A stretch of DNA of 64,000 bases from Planctomycetota bacterium (GTDB taxonomy: Bacteria; Planctomycetota; J058; JAJDCQ01). The notes below the pieces were generated by a model. The model ran no database searches. It was not told where the DNA came from and was given only the letters and a program-made list of their open reading frames with translations. Positions 46,804 through 57,698 of this stretch are shown piece by piece. Position 1 is the first letter of the stretch. Every line of letters starts with the position of its first letter. The stretch is taken from assembly GCA_029260755.1 (NCBI GenBank), contig JAJDCQ010000272.1:1-64000 (forward strand), read 5' to 3'. A program made the position numbers and the translations under genes.

Positions 46804-47442
46804 TTGCCCAAGATCAGTGAGTCCGCCCGCGCCGCCCGGCGCCGCACGATCGAGGACGCCGCCCTGCGGCTCTTCCGGCAGCGGGGTTACCACGGCGTCA
46901 GTCTGCGAGACATCTGCGCCGAGGGCGGCCTGACCGTCGGCGCGGTCTACGCCCACTTCGCCTCGAAGGAGGCGATCTTCCACTCGCTGATCGGCCGGCT
47001 CTACGACGAGTTCAAGGACCCGGCCCAGCCGATGGGGCGCTTCTTCACCGATCCGGCGTTCCCCGACGACCTCGAGGGCTTCGCCGAGGCGATCCGCGCG
47101 ATGGTCGATCGCCACGCCGACTACCTCCTGCTGGTGTTCGTCGACGTCGTCGAGTTCCGGGGTGAGCACATCCGCGAACACTACGAGCGGCTCGCCGATC
47201 GCTTCGGCGAGCTGCTCGGCCCGCACTTCGATCGCCTTCGCGCCGAGGGACGGATCGCCGCCGACGTCGACCCCGCGGTCGCCTTCTCCGCCCTCTACAT
47301 GCAGCTCTTCAACTACTTCATGGTCCGCCGGATCTTCGGCGTGCAGGACCACCTCGGACCCGACGATGGCGCGGTCGTGCGCTCCCTCGTCGGTCTCTTT
47401 CGAAACGGCATCCTCCCCCGAGCCGAACGGAGCTCTCGATGA
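46804..47442 (+). CDS. TetR-family transcriptional regulator
   Basis: 212 residues. The N-terminal helix-turn-helix (about 10-58) has the family signature: Ala-Ala-Leu-Arg-Leu-Phe-Arg-Gln-Arg-Gly-Tyr, then Val-Ser-Leu-Arg-Asp-Ile-Cys-Ala, then Gly-Ala-Val-Tyr-Ala-His-Phe-Ala-Ser-Lys-Glu. The rest is the all-helical ligand and dimer domain. The TTG start has GGAG nine bases upstream and gives the usual family length; an in-frame ATG at 46714 would add 30 residues translated from the AT-rich leader and operator, so it is rejected. The stop overlaps the ATG of the next gene (ATGA), so it probably controls its own operon with the LolA/RseB-like protein. Confidence 0.88.
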   Translation: MPKISESARAARRRTIEDAALRLFRQRGYHGVSLRDICAEGGLTVGAVYAHFASKEAIFHSLIGRLYDEFKDPAQPMGRFFTDPAFPDDLEGFAEAIRAMVDRHADYLLLVFVDVVEFRGEHIREHYERLADRFGELLGPHFDRLRAEGRIAADVDPAVAFSALYMQLFNYFMVRRIFGVQDHLGPDDGAVVRSLVGLFRNGILPRAERSSR

Positions 47443-48524
47443 CCCACCGCATTGCCACCGCGACCGTCCTGGTCGCCGCCGCCCTCGTCACCTGTTCGAT
47501 CGGAGGCGCCTGCTCCGTCCTCGCCCTGGGCGACGACGACGCCTGGGCCCGCGCGGTCGCCGACGGGATCGCCGACGACCTCGCCAGGGTCGAGCGCTAC
47601 GACGCCACCGTGGTCGAGCGTGGGATCGTGCCCGGCGACCCCGACGCGGAGGTCGCGAGCCGCGTCCGCTTCCGCGCGCCCGGCGACGTCGTCGTTCGCG
47701 TCGAGAGCCCGGCGATCTACCGGGGCGACACCTTCGCGCACCTCGGCACGACCGTCCTCGCCTGGTCCGAGCGCCTGCGCACCGGCGTCCGCATCCGCAA
47801 CGTCCCCGCGAGCACCGACGCCAGCCGTCGCGCGGTCCTCAGGGCCACCGCCCGCCACAACCTCGCGACCTACGCGTTCCAGCAGGGCGCCGACACCGAG
47901 GTGGCCGGTCGCCTCGCGATCCCCTGGACGGTCACCCCGTTCGAGAGCGGCGACCTGCGTCTCCACCAGAAGACGGCGGTCGACGCGACGTTTGCCCTGC
48001 CGCTGCGGACCGTCCTCACCCGTCCCGGGGCCAAGGCGATCCTCTACCAGACCGAGATGACGTCGATCCGGATCAACGACGACGCGAGCGCCGAGGCTCC
48101 CACGTTCGACGCTCCCACCGAGGACGCGACGTGGATCGAGTGGGACCTCGCGGCCGAGCCGATCGCGATCGAGAAGGCCCGCGAGCGCGCCGACTTCATG
48201 ATCCTCGAGCCGCCCGCGTCCTCGAGCCTCCGCCGGACGGCCGTCATCGCCGCGAAGACCCGCCATCCCTCGATGCTGTGCGTCGTCTACGGCGAGGCGC
48301 CGTTCTGGGCGACCGTGACCCAGACCAAGGATCGAGGTCTCGCCGATCCGAAGGCGCGCGGCATCGTGGTCGACCTCGACGGCGACGCCGCGAAGGTCAA
48401 CCTCGGCGCCGTCTCGACGTCGATCTCGTTCGTCCGGCACGGTGTCGACGTGAACGTCGCGACCAACCTACCCCTCGATCGGGCCGTCGCGTTCGCTCGG
48501 TCGCTCGTGCGCGCCGAACGCTGA
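47439..48524 (+). CDS. Secreted LolA/RseB-like protein
   Basis: 361 residues with an N-terminal signal sequence (about 4-30, containing a Gly-Ala-Cys that might be a lipobox). The mature N-terminal half has the open-barrel pattern of LolA and RseB: alternating strands with Val-Arg-Phe-Arg-Ala-Pro-Gly-Asp-Val-Val-Val-Arg-Val, Tyr-Arg-Gly-Asp-Thr-Phe and Val-Arg-Ile-Arg-Asn-Val. The C-terminal part has a second beta domain. Members of this fold carry lipoproteins through the periplasm or sense envelope stress; which applies here cannot be said. It is translationally coupled to the TetR gene. Confidence 0.7.
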   Translation: MTHRIATATVLVAAALVTCSIGGACSVLALGDDDAWARAVADGIADDLARVERYDATVVERGIVPGDPDAEVASRVRFRAPGDVVVRVESPAIYRGDTFAHLGTTVLAWSERLRTGVRIRNVPASTDASRRAVLRATARHNLATYAFQQGADTEVAGRLAIPWTVTPFESGDLRLHQKTAVDATFALPLRTVLTRPGAKAILYQTEMTSIRINDDASAEAPTFDAPTEDATWIEWDLAAEPIAIEKARERADFMILEPPASSSLRRTAVIAAKTRHPSMLCVVYGEAPFWATVTQTKDRGLADPKARGIVVDLDGDAAKVNLGAVSTSISFVRHGVDVNVATNLPLDRAVAFARSLVRAER

Positions 48525-48606
48525 GCCCTGTTCGAGCTTGGACCTTCCTCGTTCGACGCGTCGCGGATACGATCGTCCCCTCGCGTGGCTGGCCGGTCGG
48601 GTCGCG

Positions 48607-48630
48607 CCGTGACCTTCGCCGTGACCTTCG
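48607..48630 (+). repeat. Two tandem copies of a 12-base unit before a ribosome site
   Basis: CCGTGACCTTCG occurs twice exactly, directly before the GGAGGGG site of the propeller gene. It probably arose by slippage. Confidence 0.8.
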
Positions 48631-48639
48631 GAGGGGACG

Positions 48640-49926
48640 ATGGACCACCGTCTGATCGCCGCTGTCGCCACGCTCGTCGTCGCCGTCGTCGCTGGCGGAT
48701 GCACCTACGAGAGCCCGCCGCTGGCCGAGCACGAGAGCACGCGGCGGATCGACATCGAGCCCCCCGCGGCCGAGGCCGAGCCCGAGGGCGTCGTCCCCTG
48801 GACCCAGTGGCGCGGCCCGACCCTCGATGGCAACACGACCGAGACGGCGTGGCTCGAGCACGGCGCCGGTCTGCGCCTGGTCAAGCGCTGGGAGAAGGAC
48901 GTCGGGGTCGGCTACTCGGCGGCGTCGGTCGACAATGGCCGCGTCTTCACCGTCGGCTACCGCGACGGCAAGGACACGCTCTACTGCCTCACGGCGGACT
49001 CCGGCGAGATCGTCTGGGAGTTCAGCTACGACGCCAACGACTACGACAGCATGAACGTCGGCGGGCCGGCGGGCACGCCGAGCTACGTCGACGGGCTCGT
49101 CACGACCGTCAGCCGCGACGGGCTCGTCTACTGCCTGACCGAGGACGGCGAGAAGCGGTGGGCGGTCAACCTGGCCGAGAAGCTCGGCGTCACGCCGCCG
49201 CGCTGGGGCTTCTCCGGGTCGCCGATCGTCCACGGCGACTACGTCTTGATCGACCTCGGCGTGATCGCGTCGCTCGACCGGCAGACGGGCGCGATCCGCT
49301 GGAAGACCGAGGACTACGGGGCGGGCTACTCGACGCCGGTGCCGTTCACCTACCAGGGCGAGGCCTGCATCGCGGCGTTCCCGGCCCTCGGACTGGTCAT
49401 CCTGGATGAGGCGACCGGCGCGAAGCGCGCGCGCTACATGTGGGACACCTCGTACGACGTGAACGCGGCGACGCCGCTCATCGAGGGCGACGAGATCTTC
49501 ATCTCGTCGGGCTACAACACCGGCGGCGCGCTCGTCCGCTTCACCGGGTCCGACCTCGAGGAGGTTTGGAAGACCAAGAAGATGCGCAACCACATGGCGA
49601 GCTCCGTGCGCGTCGGCGGGGCCATCTACGGGATCGATGACGGGCGCTTCGCCTGCCTCGACGCCAAGACGGGCGTGAGGCTCTGGAGCGATCGCGGCGT
49701 CGGCAAGGGGTGCCTCATCCGCTGCGGCGAGACCCTGATCGTCCTCGCCGACGAGGGCGAGCTGCTCATCGGGCCGGCCTCGAGGAAGGGCTTCGAGCCG
49801 ACGCATCGGTTCAAGGTCTTCGAGGACGGCGACGACTGCTGGACGGCGCCGACGCTCACCGGCGGCCGGCTCTACGTCCGCAGCCCCGACGGTCCGATGG
49901 CGTGCGTGGATCTCCTGGGCGAGTGA
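48640..49926 (+). CDS. PQQ-like beta-propeller lipoprotein
   Basis: 428 residues. The signal peptide ends in a lipobox (Ala-Gly-Gly-Cys at about 21). The mature part has the Trp-Arg-Gly-Pro start seen in planctomycete PQQ-repeat proteins and repeated Gly-(x)2-(Leu/Val)-Tyr-Cys-Leu, Thr-Gly-(Ala/Glu)-x-x-Trp and Leu-Asp-x-x-Thr-Gly segments, as in BamB-like and PQQ-dehydrogenase propellers. Quinoprotein active-site residues are not evident, so a binding role (scaffold or assembly) is more likely than catalysis. The ATG has GGAGGGG upstream. It stands alone between the TetR operon and the convergent kinase-FGE gene. Confidence 0.88.
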   Translation: MDHRLIAAVATLVVAVVAGGCTYESPPLAEHESTRRIDIEPPAAEAEPEGVVPWTQWRGPTLDGNTTETAWLEHGAGLRLVKRWEKDVGVGYSAASVDNGRVFTVGYRDGKDTLYCLTADSGEIVWEFSYDANDYDSMNVGGPAGTPSYVDGLVTTVSRDGLVYCLTEDGEKRWAVNLAEKLGVTPPRWGFSGSPIVHGDYVLIDLGVIASLDRQTGAIRWKTEDYGAGYSTPVPFTYQGEACIAAFPALGLVILDEATGAKRARYMWDTSYDVNAATPLIEGDEIFISSGYNTGGALVRFTGSDLEEVWKTKKMRNHMASSVRVGGAIYGIDDGRFACLDAKTGVRLWSDRGVGKGCLIRCGETLIVLADEGELLIGPASRKGFEPTHRFKVFEDGDDCWTAPTLTGGRLYVRSPDGPMACVDLLGE

Positions 49927-49948
49927 CGGTCGACCGGTCCGGGCGCGA

Positions 49949-52558
<2,610 letters not shown>

Positions 52559-52559
52559 G

Positions 52560-53300
52560 CTACGCCCCGAAGCACGATCGGAGCTCGACGAGCTCCTCGT
52601 CGAGATCGGCGTCGTCGGAGACGGTGTCCGCGATCGTGGCGCGGATCGCCTCGCGGAAGCTCACCTTTCCGCCGTGGATGTAGTTGTTGACCTGCGAGAC
52701 GGTCAGCCCGTGCTCGGCGGCGAGCGCCTCCTGCGAGATCGGCGCGGCCCCGCCGTCGCGGCTCGCGACGTAGTGCTTGAACACGGCGAGCGCCGCGTCG
52801 CGTCCGCGCTCCCGGTAGTCGGCCTCGAGCTTCGCCGTCGCCTTGCGAAGGACGTCGCGGGCCCACTCTCGCTGGTAGGCGACATCGGGCGGCACGTCGT
52901 TCTCGTCGGCGAGCGGGCCCATCGCCTCCTCGAGGTCGTGGATGCCGAGGACGCTCTTCCCCGGGTGACGGCGCCTGGCCGTGCGGTGCCGGTGTTCCCC
53001 GACGAGGAAGTGGCGCACCGCCGTGCGGAGGTAGCCCCGGAACCGCCCCTTCTCGCGTTCGAGGTGGCGGAACGCGTCGCGCTCGATCAGGGCGACGAAG
53101 AACGCCTGGGTCAGGTCCTCGGCCGTCGTGGCGTCGTTCCCGCGCCGTCGGATGAAGGCGTAGACCGGACGCCAGTAGAGGCGGGCGAGCTCCTCGAGGG
53201 CCGTCTGGTAGTCCGAGGACGCCCCGTCCCGCAGGCCGATGATCATCGACCAGCAGGTCGTCTGGAAGTCGGTCGGTCTCTTGCTCGAGGCGCCTTCCAT
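52560..53300 (-). CDS. ECF-type RNA polymerase sigma factor
   Basis: 246 residues. Region 2 is at about 30-95: Leu-Ala-Arg-Leu-Tyr-Trp-Arg-Pro-Val-Tyr-Ala-Phe-Ile-Arg-Arg and Ala-Glu-Asp-Leu-Thr-Gln-Ala-Phe-Phe, with the Asp-Leu-Thr-Gln core that contacts the polymerase. A second helix-turn-helix near 180-225 (Ile-Ser-Gln-Glu-Ala-Leu-Ala-Ala-Glu-His-Gly-Leu-Thr) is the region 4 equivalent, though unusual for the class. It lacks a membrane anti-sigma gene; instead the next gene is a transmembrane kinase translated from the adjoining GTG. Control by phosphorylation is therefore the simplest guess. The ATG at 53300 (Met-Glu-Gly-Ala-Ser-Ser) is preferred to an in-frame TTG two codons upstream. 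Confidence 0.9.
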   Translation of the reverse strand: MEGASSKRPTDFQTTCWSMIIGLRDGASSDYQTALEELARLYWRPVYAFIRRRGNDATTAEDLTQAFFVALIERDAFRHLEREKGRFRGYLRTAVRHFLVGEHRHRTARRRHPGKSVLGIHDLEEAMGPLADENDVPPDVAYQREWARDVLRKATAKLEADYRERGRDAALAVFKHYVASRDGGAAPISQEALAAEHGLTVSQVNNYIHGGKVSFREAIRATIADTVSDDADLDEELVELRSCFGA

Positions 53301-53354
53301 GATCAACCCGGTCGGGATGATACTCGAAGGCCCTCGGGGGCGCGAAAGCCTCGG

Positions 53355-54511
53355 CTAGAAGTTGGGGTCGAGGAACGGGTCGTAGGGGAGGCCCGCCTTC
53401 ACCCGGGCGACCTCCACGATCACGGCGAAGACGACGATCAGGACCATGGCGAGCCAGAACGCGTAGGGGTCGAGCGGGGCGTCCTCGTCCCCGTCGACCG
53501 ACCCGCCGTCGAGCGCCTCCGAGGGCGCGTCGGTGCGCAGCCCGAGCAGGGCGCGCGCGGCCGGCCCGAACGACTCGAGGAAGTGCGTCGCGGACGCGTA
53601 GCGGTCGTCGCGATCGCGCTGGAGCATCCGCGCGACGACCATGCGCCACGTCGCCGGCACCTTCGCCAGGTTCACCGGCGCCGAGACGATCGCGCTGGCG
53701 GTCGCGAACGGGTTCGCCCGCTCGAAGGGGTGCTCGCCGGTCAGCAGCTCGTAGTAGATCACCCCGAGCGCCCAGACATCCGTGGCCGGGCTGGCCGGCC
53801 CTCGATCTGCTCGGGCGACGCGTAGGCGACCGTACCGACGAAGGCGCCGGAGCGGGTGTTGCGGCCGGTGCCGTCGAGGCTGGCGGCCAGGCTGGCGTCG
53901 CCGACCTCCCGGATCAGGCCGAGGTCGGTCAGCTTGATCTCGCCCGTCTCGCTGACGAGCACGTTCTCGGGCTTCACGTCGCGGTGGGTGAGGCCGTGAC
54001 GGTGGAGGCAGGCGAGGCCGCGGGCGAGCGCGTCGATCGTCATCGCCGCGCTGGCCGGGTCGAGCGGCTCTCCTCCCCGGAGGACGTCGCGGAGGGTGCC
54101 GCCGCGGACGAGCTCGAAGGCGAGGAAGAGGACGCTCCGACCGTCGGGCAGGCGCGCCTCGCCCGCGTCGAGCAGGCCAGCGATGTGAGGGCTCGAGACC
54201 CTCTTGTGGGCCGCCACCTCGCGGTCGAAGCGCTGCCGCTGATCCGCGACCACGCCGTGGAGCACCTTGAGGGCGACCTCCTCACCCGACTCGGCGCTCA
54301 GCGCCACGTAGACGGTGCCGGAGCTGCCCGCGCCGATCTTCGCGACGAGCCGGTAGGGCCCGAGCGCCTCGAGGTCCTCGGGCAGGGTCGGTCGCGCGGC
54401 GCAGGTCGGGGCGCCGGTCGACGACGGGGCGGTCTGGAGGCTGTGGAGCATCGCCTCCTCACGGGGCGGCGCCGGCGCGTCGTGGAGCGGATTCGTTCGA
54501 GTGGCTTCCAT
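53355..54511 (-). pseudogene. Membrane-tailed Ser/Thr kinase gene with a -1 frameshift
   Basis: Two reading frames together give one kinase of about 385 residues. The first (54511 down to a stop at 53759) has glycine loop 59-67, Lys82, His-Arg-Asp 176-178, Asp-Leu-Gly 196-198 and Ala-Ser-Pro-Glu-Gln, then goes out of frame. The second frame supplies the missing Asp-Val-Trp-Ala-Leu-Gly-Val-Ile-Tyr-Tyr-Glu-Leu-Leu-Thr-Gly, the C-lobe and a membrane helix near the end. The combined length lacks one base for a whole number of codons, so a single base is missing at about 53792-53800, in or beside GGCCGGCC. This may be a real mutation, a sequencing error, or (less likely) recoding; no slippery heptamer is evident. 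The kinase has no outer sensor domain. Confidence 0.8.
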
Positions 54512-54665
54512 GGGTCCTCGCTCCCAGAGTCGGTTCTCTCGAGCGGGGTTCGCGCTGGGTCACGGTCGCCGCTCACCATCTGGTACGGACGGTTCCCCGG
54601 ACTTCTTTTTGACTTTCTCGAAGAACGGTCGGTTGGACGACCGAGTGAGCTGTAACTCGTATGAA

Positions 54666-54671
54666 TATAAT
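54666..54671 (+). promoter_or_regulatory. Consensus -10 element (TATAAT)
   Basis: A perfect TATAAT stands in an A/T-rich pocket 58 bases before the start of the second tandem kinase pair. At 17 bases upstream the -35 position reads GAGTGA, a poor match, so the promoter is only partly supported. Confidence 0.45.
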
Positions 54672-54690
54672 GCCTTGGATTCTGGGGTTT

Positions 54691-54709
54691 GCCCGGCGCG
54701 ATGCCGGGC
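54691..54709 (+). promoter_or_regulatory. 7-bp leader hairpin
   Basis: GCCCGGC and GCCGGGC pair perfectly around GCGAT, 20 bases before the ATG and just after the -10 element. In the transcript it could hide or space the ribosome site, which is itself poor. Confidence 0.35.
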
Positions 54710-54728
54710 GGCAACACTGACGGTCAGG

Positions 54729-57698
54729 ATGTCGACCCCGTCCCACGTTCCGCTCTCCGGCGGCCGACCGACCCGGCCGACTCATGGCAGCGTCTCGGCC
54801 TCCGGCGCCCGACCCGCTCCGCCGCCCCCGCGGGTGGGTCGCTACGTCGTCACCGGCGAGCTGGGCCGCGGAGGGATGGGCGTCGTCCTGCGCGCCCACG
54901 ACCCGGCGCTTCGCCGGGAGGTCGCGATCAAGATGCTCCACCCGGGCGCGGGCGCCGGGGCGCTGCAGCGCTTCGAGCTGGAGGCGCGGGCCGTCGCCCG
55001 GCTCCACCATCCCGGGATCGTCGCCGTCCACGAGGTGGGTGCGCACGACGGGCGGCCCTTCATCGTCATGGACCTCGTCGTGGGGCAGAGCTTCGAGGAG
55101 TACCTCGGTCGCGGCGCTCGGTCGCCTCGTCGCGTGGCCGAGCTCGTGCGCGAGGTCGCCCTCGCGCTCGACCACGCGCACGGCGAGGGCATCGTTCATC
55201 GAGACGTGAAGCCGCAGAACGTCCTCATCGACGTCGACGACCGGGCGCGGCTGACGGACTTCGGCCTCGCCCGGGAGCTGCGCGGCGCGGAGGCGACGGG
55301 CATCACGACGACCGGCGCGATCGTCGGCACGCCGAGCTACATGGCGCCGGAGCAGGCCGGCGCGTCGCGAGGAGCCGTCGACGCCCGGACCGACGTCTTC
55401 GCCCTCGGCGGTCTCCTCTACCGGGCGCTCGCGGGCCGGGCGCCCTTCGAGGCGGTCGGCGAAGGCTCGAACGACTACGCGGCCGTTCTCCGACGGGTCC
55501 TGCTCGAGGACCCCGAGCCGATCCGGGCGATCGATCCGAACGTCCACCCGGACCTCGAGACGATCGCGCAGCGGTGCCTGGAGAAGACGCCCGCGAGGCG
55601 CTACAGGACCGCGGATGCCGTGGCCGAGGAGCTGCGGCGCTTCGCCGCCGGCGAGGCGATCGCGGCTCGTCCGCCCGGCCGGATCGATCGGGCCCGACGC
55701 TCCGCGCGCCGTCATCCAGCCCGCGCGGCCGGGCTCGCCGCGCTCGTCGTGGTGCTGGTCGGCGCGCCCGTCGCCGGCGCCCTCGTCGTCCGCGCCGGCC
55801 ACGCTCGCGATCGCGCTCTCGACGACGCGCGGCTTCGCGCGGCGGCCGACGAGCGTCGCGAGCTGATCGACGGCGCCCGGGAGGGGGCGCGGGTGAGCCT
55901 CGAGGCGGTCGCCGCCGCCCGTCGGGCGCTCGAGACGGGCGGCGGTGCCGGCGGTGCGACCGGCGGGGCGGAGGCCCAGGATCGAGTCCTCGCGGAGGCG
56001 CTCCGGGCGCTCCAGGCCGCCTCTCGCTACCGAGGGCTCGCGCCCGACGATCCGTCGTCCCGGCGAGCGGCGTTCGATGCAACGGTCACGCTCGGCGAGG
56101 TCGCGGTCGCTACCGAGCAGTGGAACCTCGCCACGCGGGCGTTCACCGAGGCGTTCGAGCTCGGCGTCGACGACGAGGCCGCCCGCGCCGCGCTCGACCG
56201 GGTCGACGCGGCCCGGGCCGAGCGAGACGAGCGACGCGTCGCCGAGGTGCGCGGGATCATCGCCGATGCGCGCGATGGCGGGCTCGCGACCCGGCCGTTC
56301 GGCCACCAGGAGGCGCTCTTCCGTCTGGTCGCCCTGCGGGATGACGCGACGACCTCGGCGCTGGGCGTGGCGCTCGACGGGCTGACCGCCGAGATGCGCG
56401 CCGCCCGGCGTGGAGTGCTCGAGCGGGGCCTGCGGGCCGGGCCCGGCGAGGCGCCACTCTCCGAGGCCGAGGTGTCCCGCGCGCGCCTCGCCCTCGATGC
56501 GCTCGACGCGCAGCGCCCGGGCGAGGCGCTCGACGGAACGACCTCGGCGTCGATCGATGCGATCTCGAAGCGCCTCCTCGCGCACCAGGACATCGCGAGG
56601 ATCGGCGTCTCTCGCGCGATCGTGAGCGCCCAGACGCACGCCCTGGGAGCGGGCGGCGTCTCGGCCCTCCGCCTGTGCTGCGAGGCGCTGGGCTGGACGG
56701 GTCGACCAGACCTCGCGTGCGAGGCGCTCGGCCGCTACCTCGTCGTCGAGCAGGACGAGGGCCGCGCCGTCTCGGCGGGCCTCGCGCTCTGCCGACTTCG
56801 CGGCGAGCGGGCGATGGCGATCCTCCGGGCGCTGCGGAACCGGTTCGGCTTCGAGAGCTCCCTCTGGCGCCGGCTGCGTCGGCATCTCCCGCGGGAGATC
56901 GGCGCGGTCGATGTCGTCGACGAGTCGGCCGGCGCCTACATCGACCGCGGCATCAGCCGCGTCGGGATCGGTGATCTCGACGGGGCCATGGCCGACTTCC
57001 GGCGCGCGTCGGAGCTCGATCCCTCCAATCCCGACTCGTGGAGCAACGCGGCGCAGGTGCGCGTCCTCCGCGGCGACTTCGTCGGCGCGCTCGCCGACGT
57101 GGATCGTGCCCTCGCCCTCGCTCCGGAGGACGCCGAGATCCTCTCGAACCGCGGCGTGGTCCTCTGGCGCCTCGGCGAGCTCGATCGCGCCCTGGCCGAC
57201 TTCGATCGGGCGGTCGCGCTCGCTCCCGCGAAGGCTGGCCTGCTCTCGAATCGAGCGGCTCTCCGCGGGGCGCTCGGCGATCCGAGGGGCGCGCTCGAGG
57301 ACGCCGACCGGGCGGTGGCCCTCGACTCCGTCAACCCCGAGGTCTACGTGACCCGGGCCGATCTCCATCGGGCCGCCGGTCGACTTCGAGAGGCGATCGC
57401 CGACTTCGATGCGGCCCTCGCGATCGACCCGGACGACGCCAAGGCGCTGAGCAATCGCGGCCTCCTCCGGTCGCAGGCCGGCGACCGACACGGCGCGCTG
57501 GCGGACCTGGACCGGGCCGTCTCGATCGCGCCCGAGGACCCGCTCGGATGGTGCAACCGCGGCGGCGTCCGGATGAAGGTCGGCGACGTCGCCGGGGCGA
57601 TCGCCGATCTCGAGCACTTCCTGAAGATCGCGCCCGACCACGGCCACGCGCCGGTCGTGCGCCGGCACCTCGATCGCCTCCGCCGGTCGGATCGCTGA
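54729..57698 (+). CDS. Transmembrane Ser/Thr kinase with RLCC-type module and about six TPRs
   Basis: 989 residues, the third member of the family at 32483 and 36277. Kinase domain about 38-305: glycine loop 45-52, Lys68, His-Arg-Asp 157-159, Asp-Phe-Gly 177-179, intact. The membrane helix is at about 335-357. The shared middle module has Arg-Leu-Cys-Cys-Glu-Ala-Leu-Gly at 56670-56693 and Leu-Gly-Arg-Tyr-Leu just after. The C-terminal 260 residues hold about six to seven TPRs. The ATG is preceded only by a short AGG and by a hairpin. The stop overlaps the next start as TGATG, as in the other pair. It is divergent from the frameshifted kinase. Confidence 0.9.
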   Translation: MSTPSHVPLSGGRPTRPTHGSVSASGARPAPPPPRVGRYVVTGELGRGGMGVVLRAHDPALRREVAIKMLHPGAGAGALQRFELEARAVARLHHPGIVAVHEVGAHDGRPFIVMDLVVGQSFEEYLGRGARSPRRVAELVREVALALDHAHGEGIVHRDVKPQNVLIDVDDRARLTDFGLARELRGAEATGITTTGAIVGTPSYMAPEQAGASRGAVDARTDVFALGGLLYRALAGRAPFEAVGEGSNDYAAVLRRVLLEDPEPIRAIDPNVHPDLETIAQRCLEKTPARRYRTADAVAEELRRFAAGEAIAARPPGRIDRARRSARRHPARAAGLAALVVVLVGAPVAGALVVRAGHARDRALDDARLRAAADERRELIDGAREGARVSLEAVAAARRALETGGGAGGATGGAEAQDRVLAEALRALQAASRYRGLAPDDPSSRRAAFDATVTLGEVAVATEQWNLATRAFTEAFELGVDDEAARAALDRVDAARAERDERRVAEVRGIIADARDGGLATRPFGHQEALFRLVALRDDATTSALGVALDGLTAEMRAARRGVLERGLRAGPGEAPLSEAEVSRARLALDALDAQRPGEALDGTTSASIDAISKRLLAHQDIARIGVSRAIVSAQTHALGAGGVSALRLCCEALGWTGRPDLACEALGRYLVVEQDEGRAVSAGLALCRLRGERAMAILRALRNRFGFESSLWRRLRRHLPREIGAVDVVDESAGAYIDRGISRVGIGDLDGAMADFRRASELDPSNPDSWSNAAQVRVLRGDFVGALADVDRALALAPEDAEILSNRGVVLWRLGELDRALADFDRAVALAPAKAGLLSNRAALRGALGDPRGALEDADRAVALDSVNPEVYVTRADLHRAAGRLREAIADFDAALAIDPDDAKALSNRGLLRSQAGDRHGALADLDRAVSIAPEDPLGWCNRGGVRMKVGDVAGAIADLEHFLKIAPDHGHAPVVRRHLDRLRRSDR

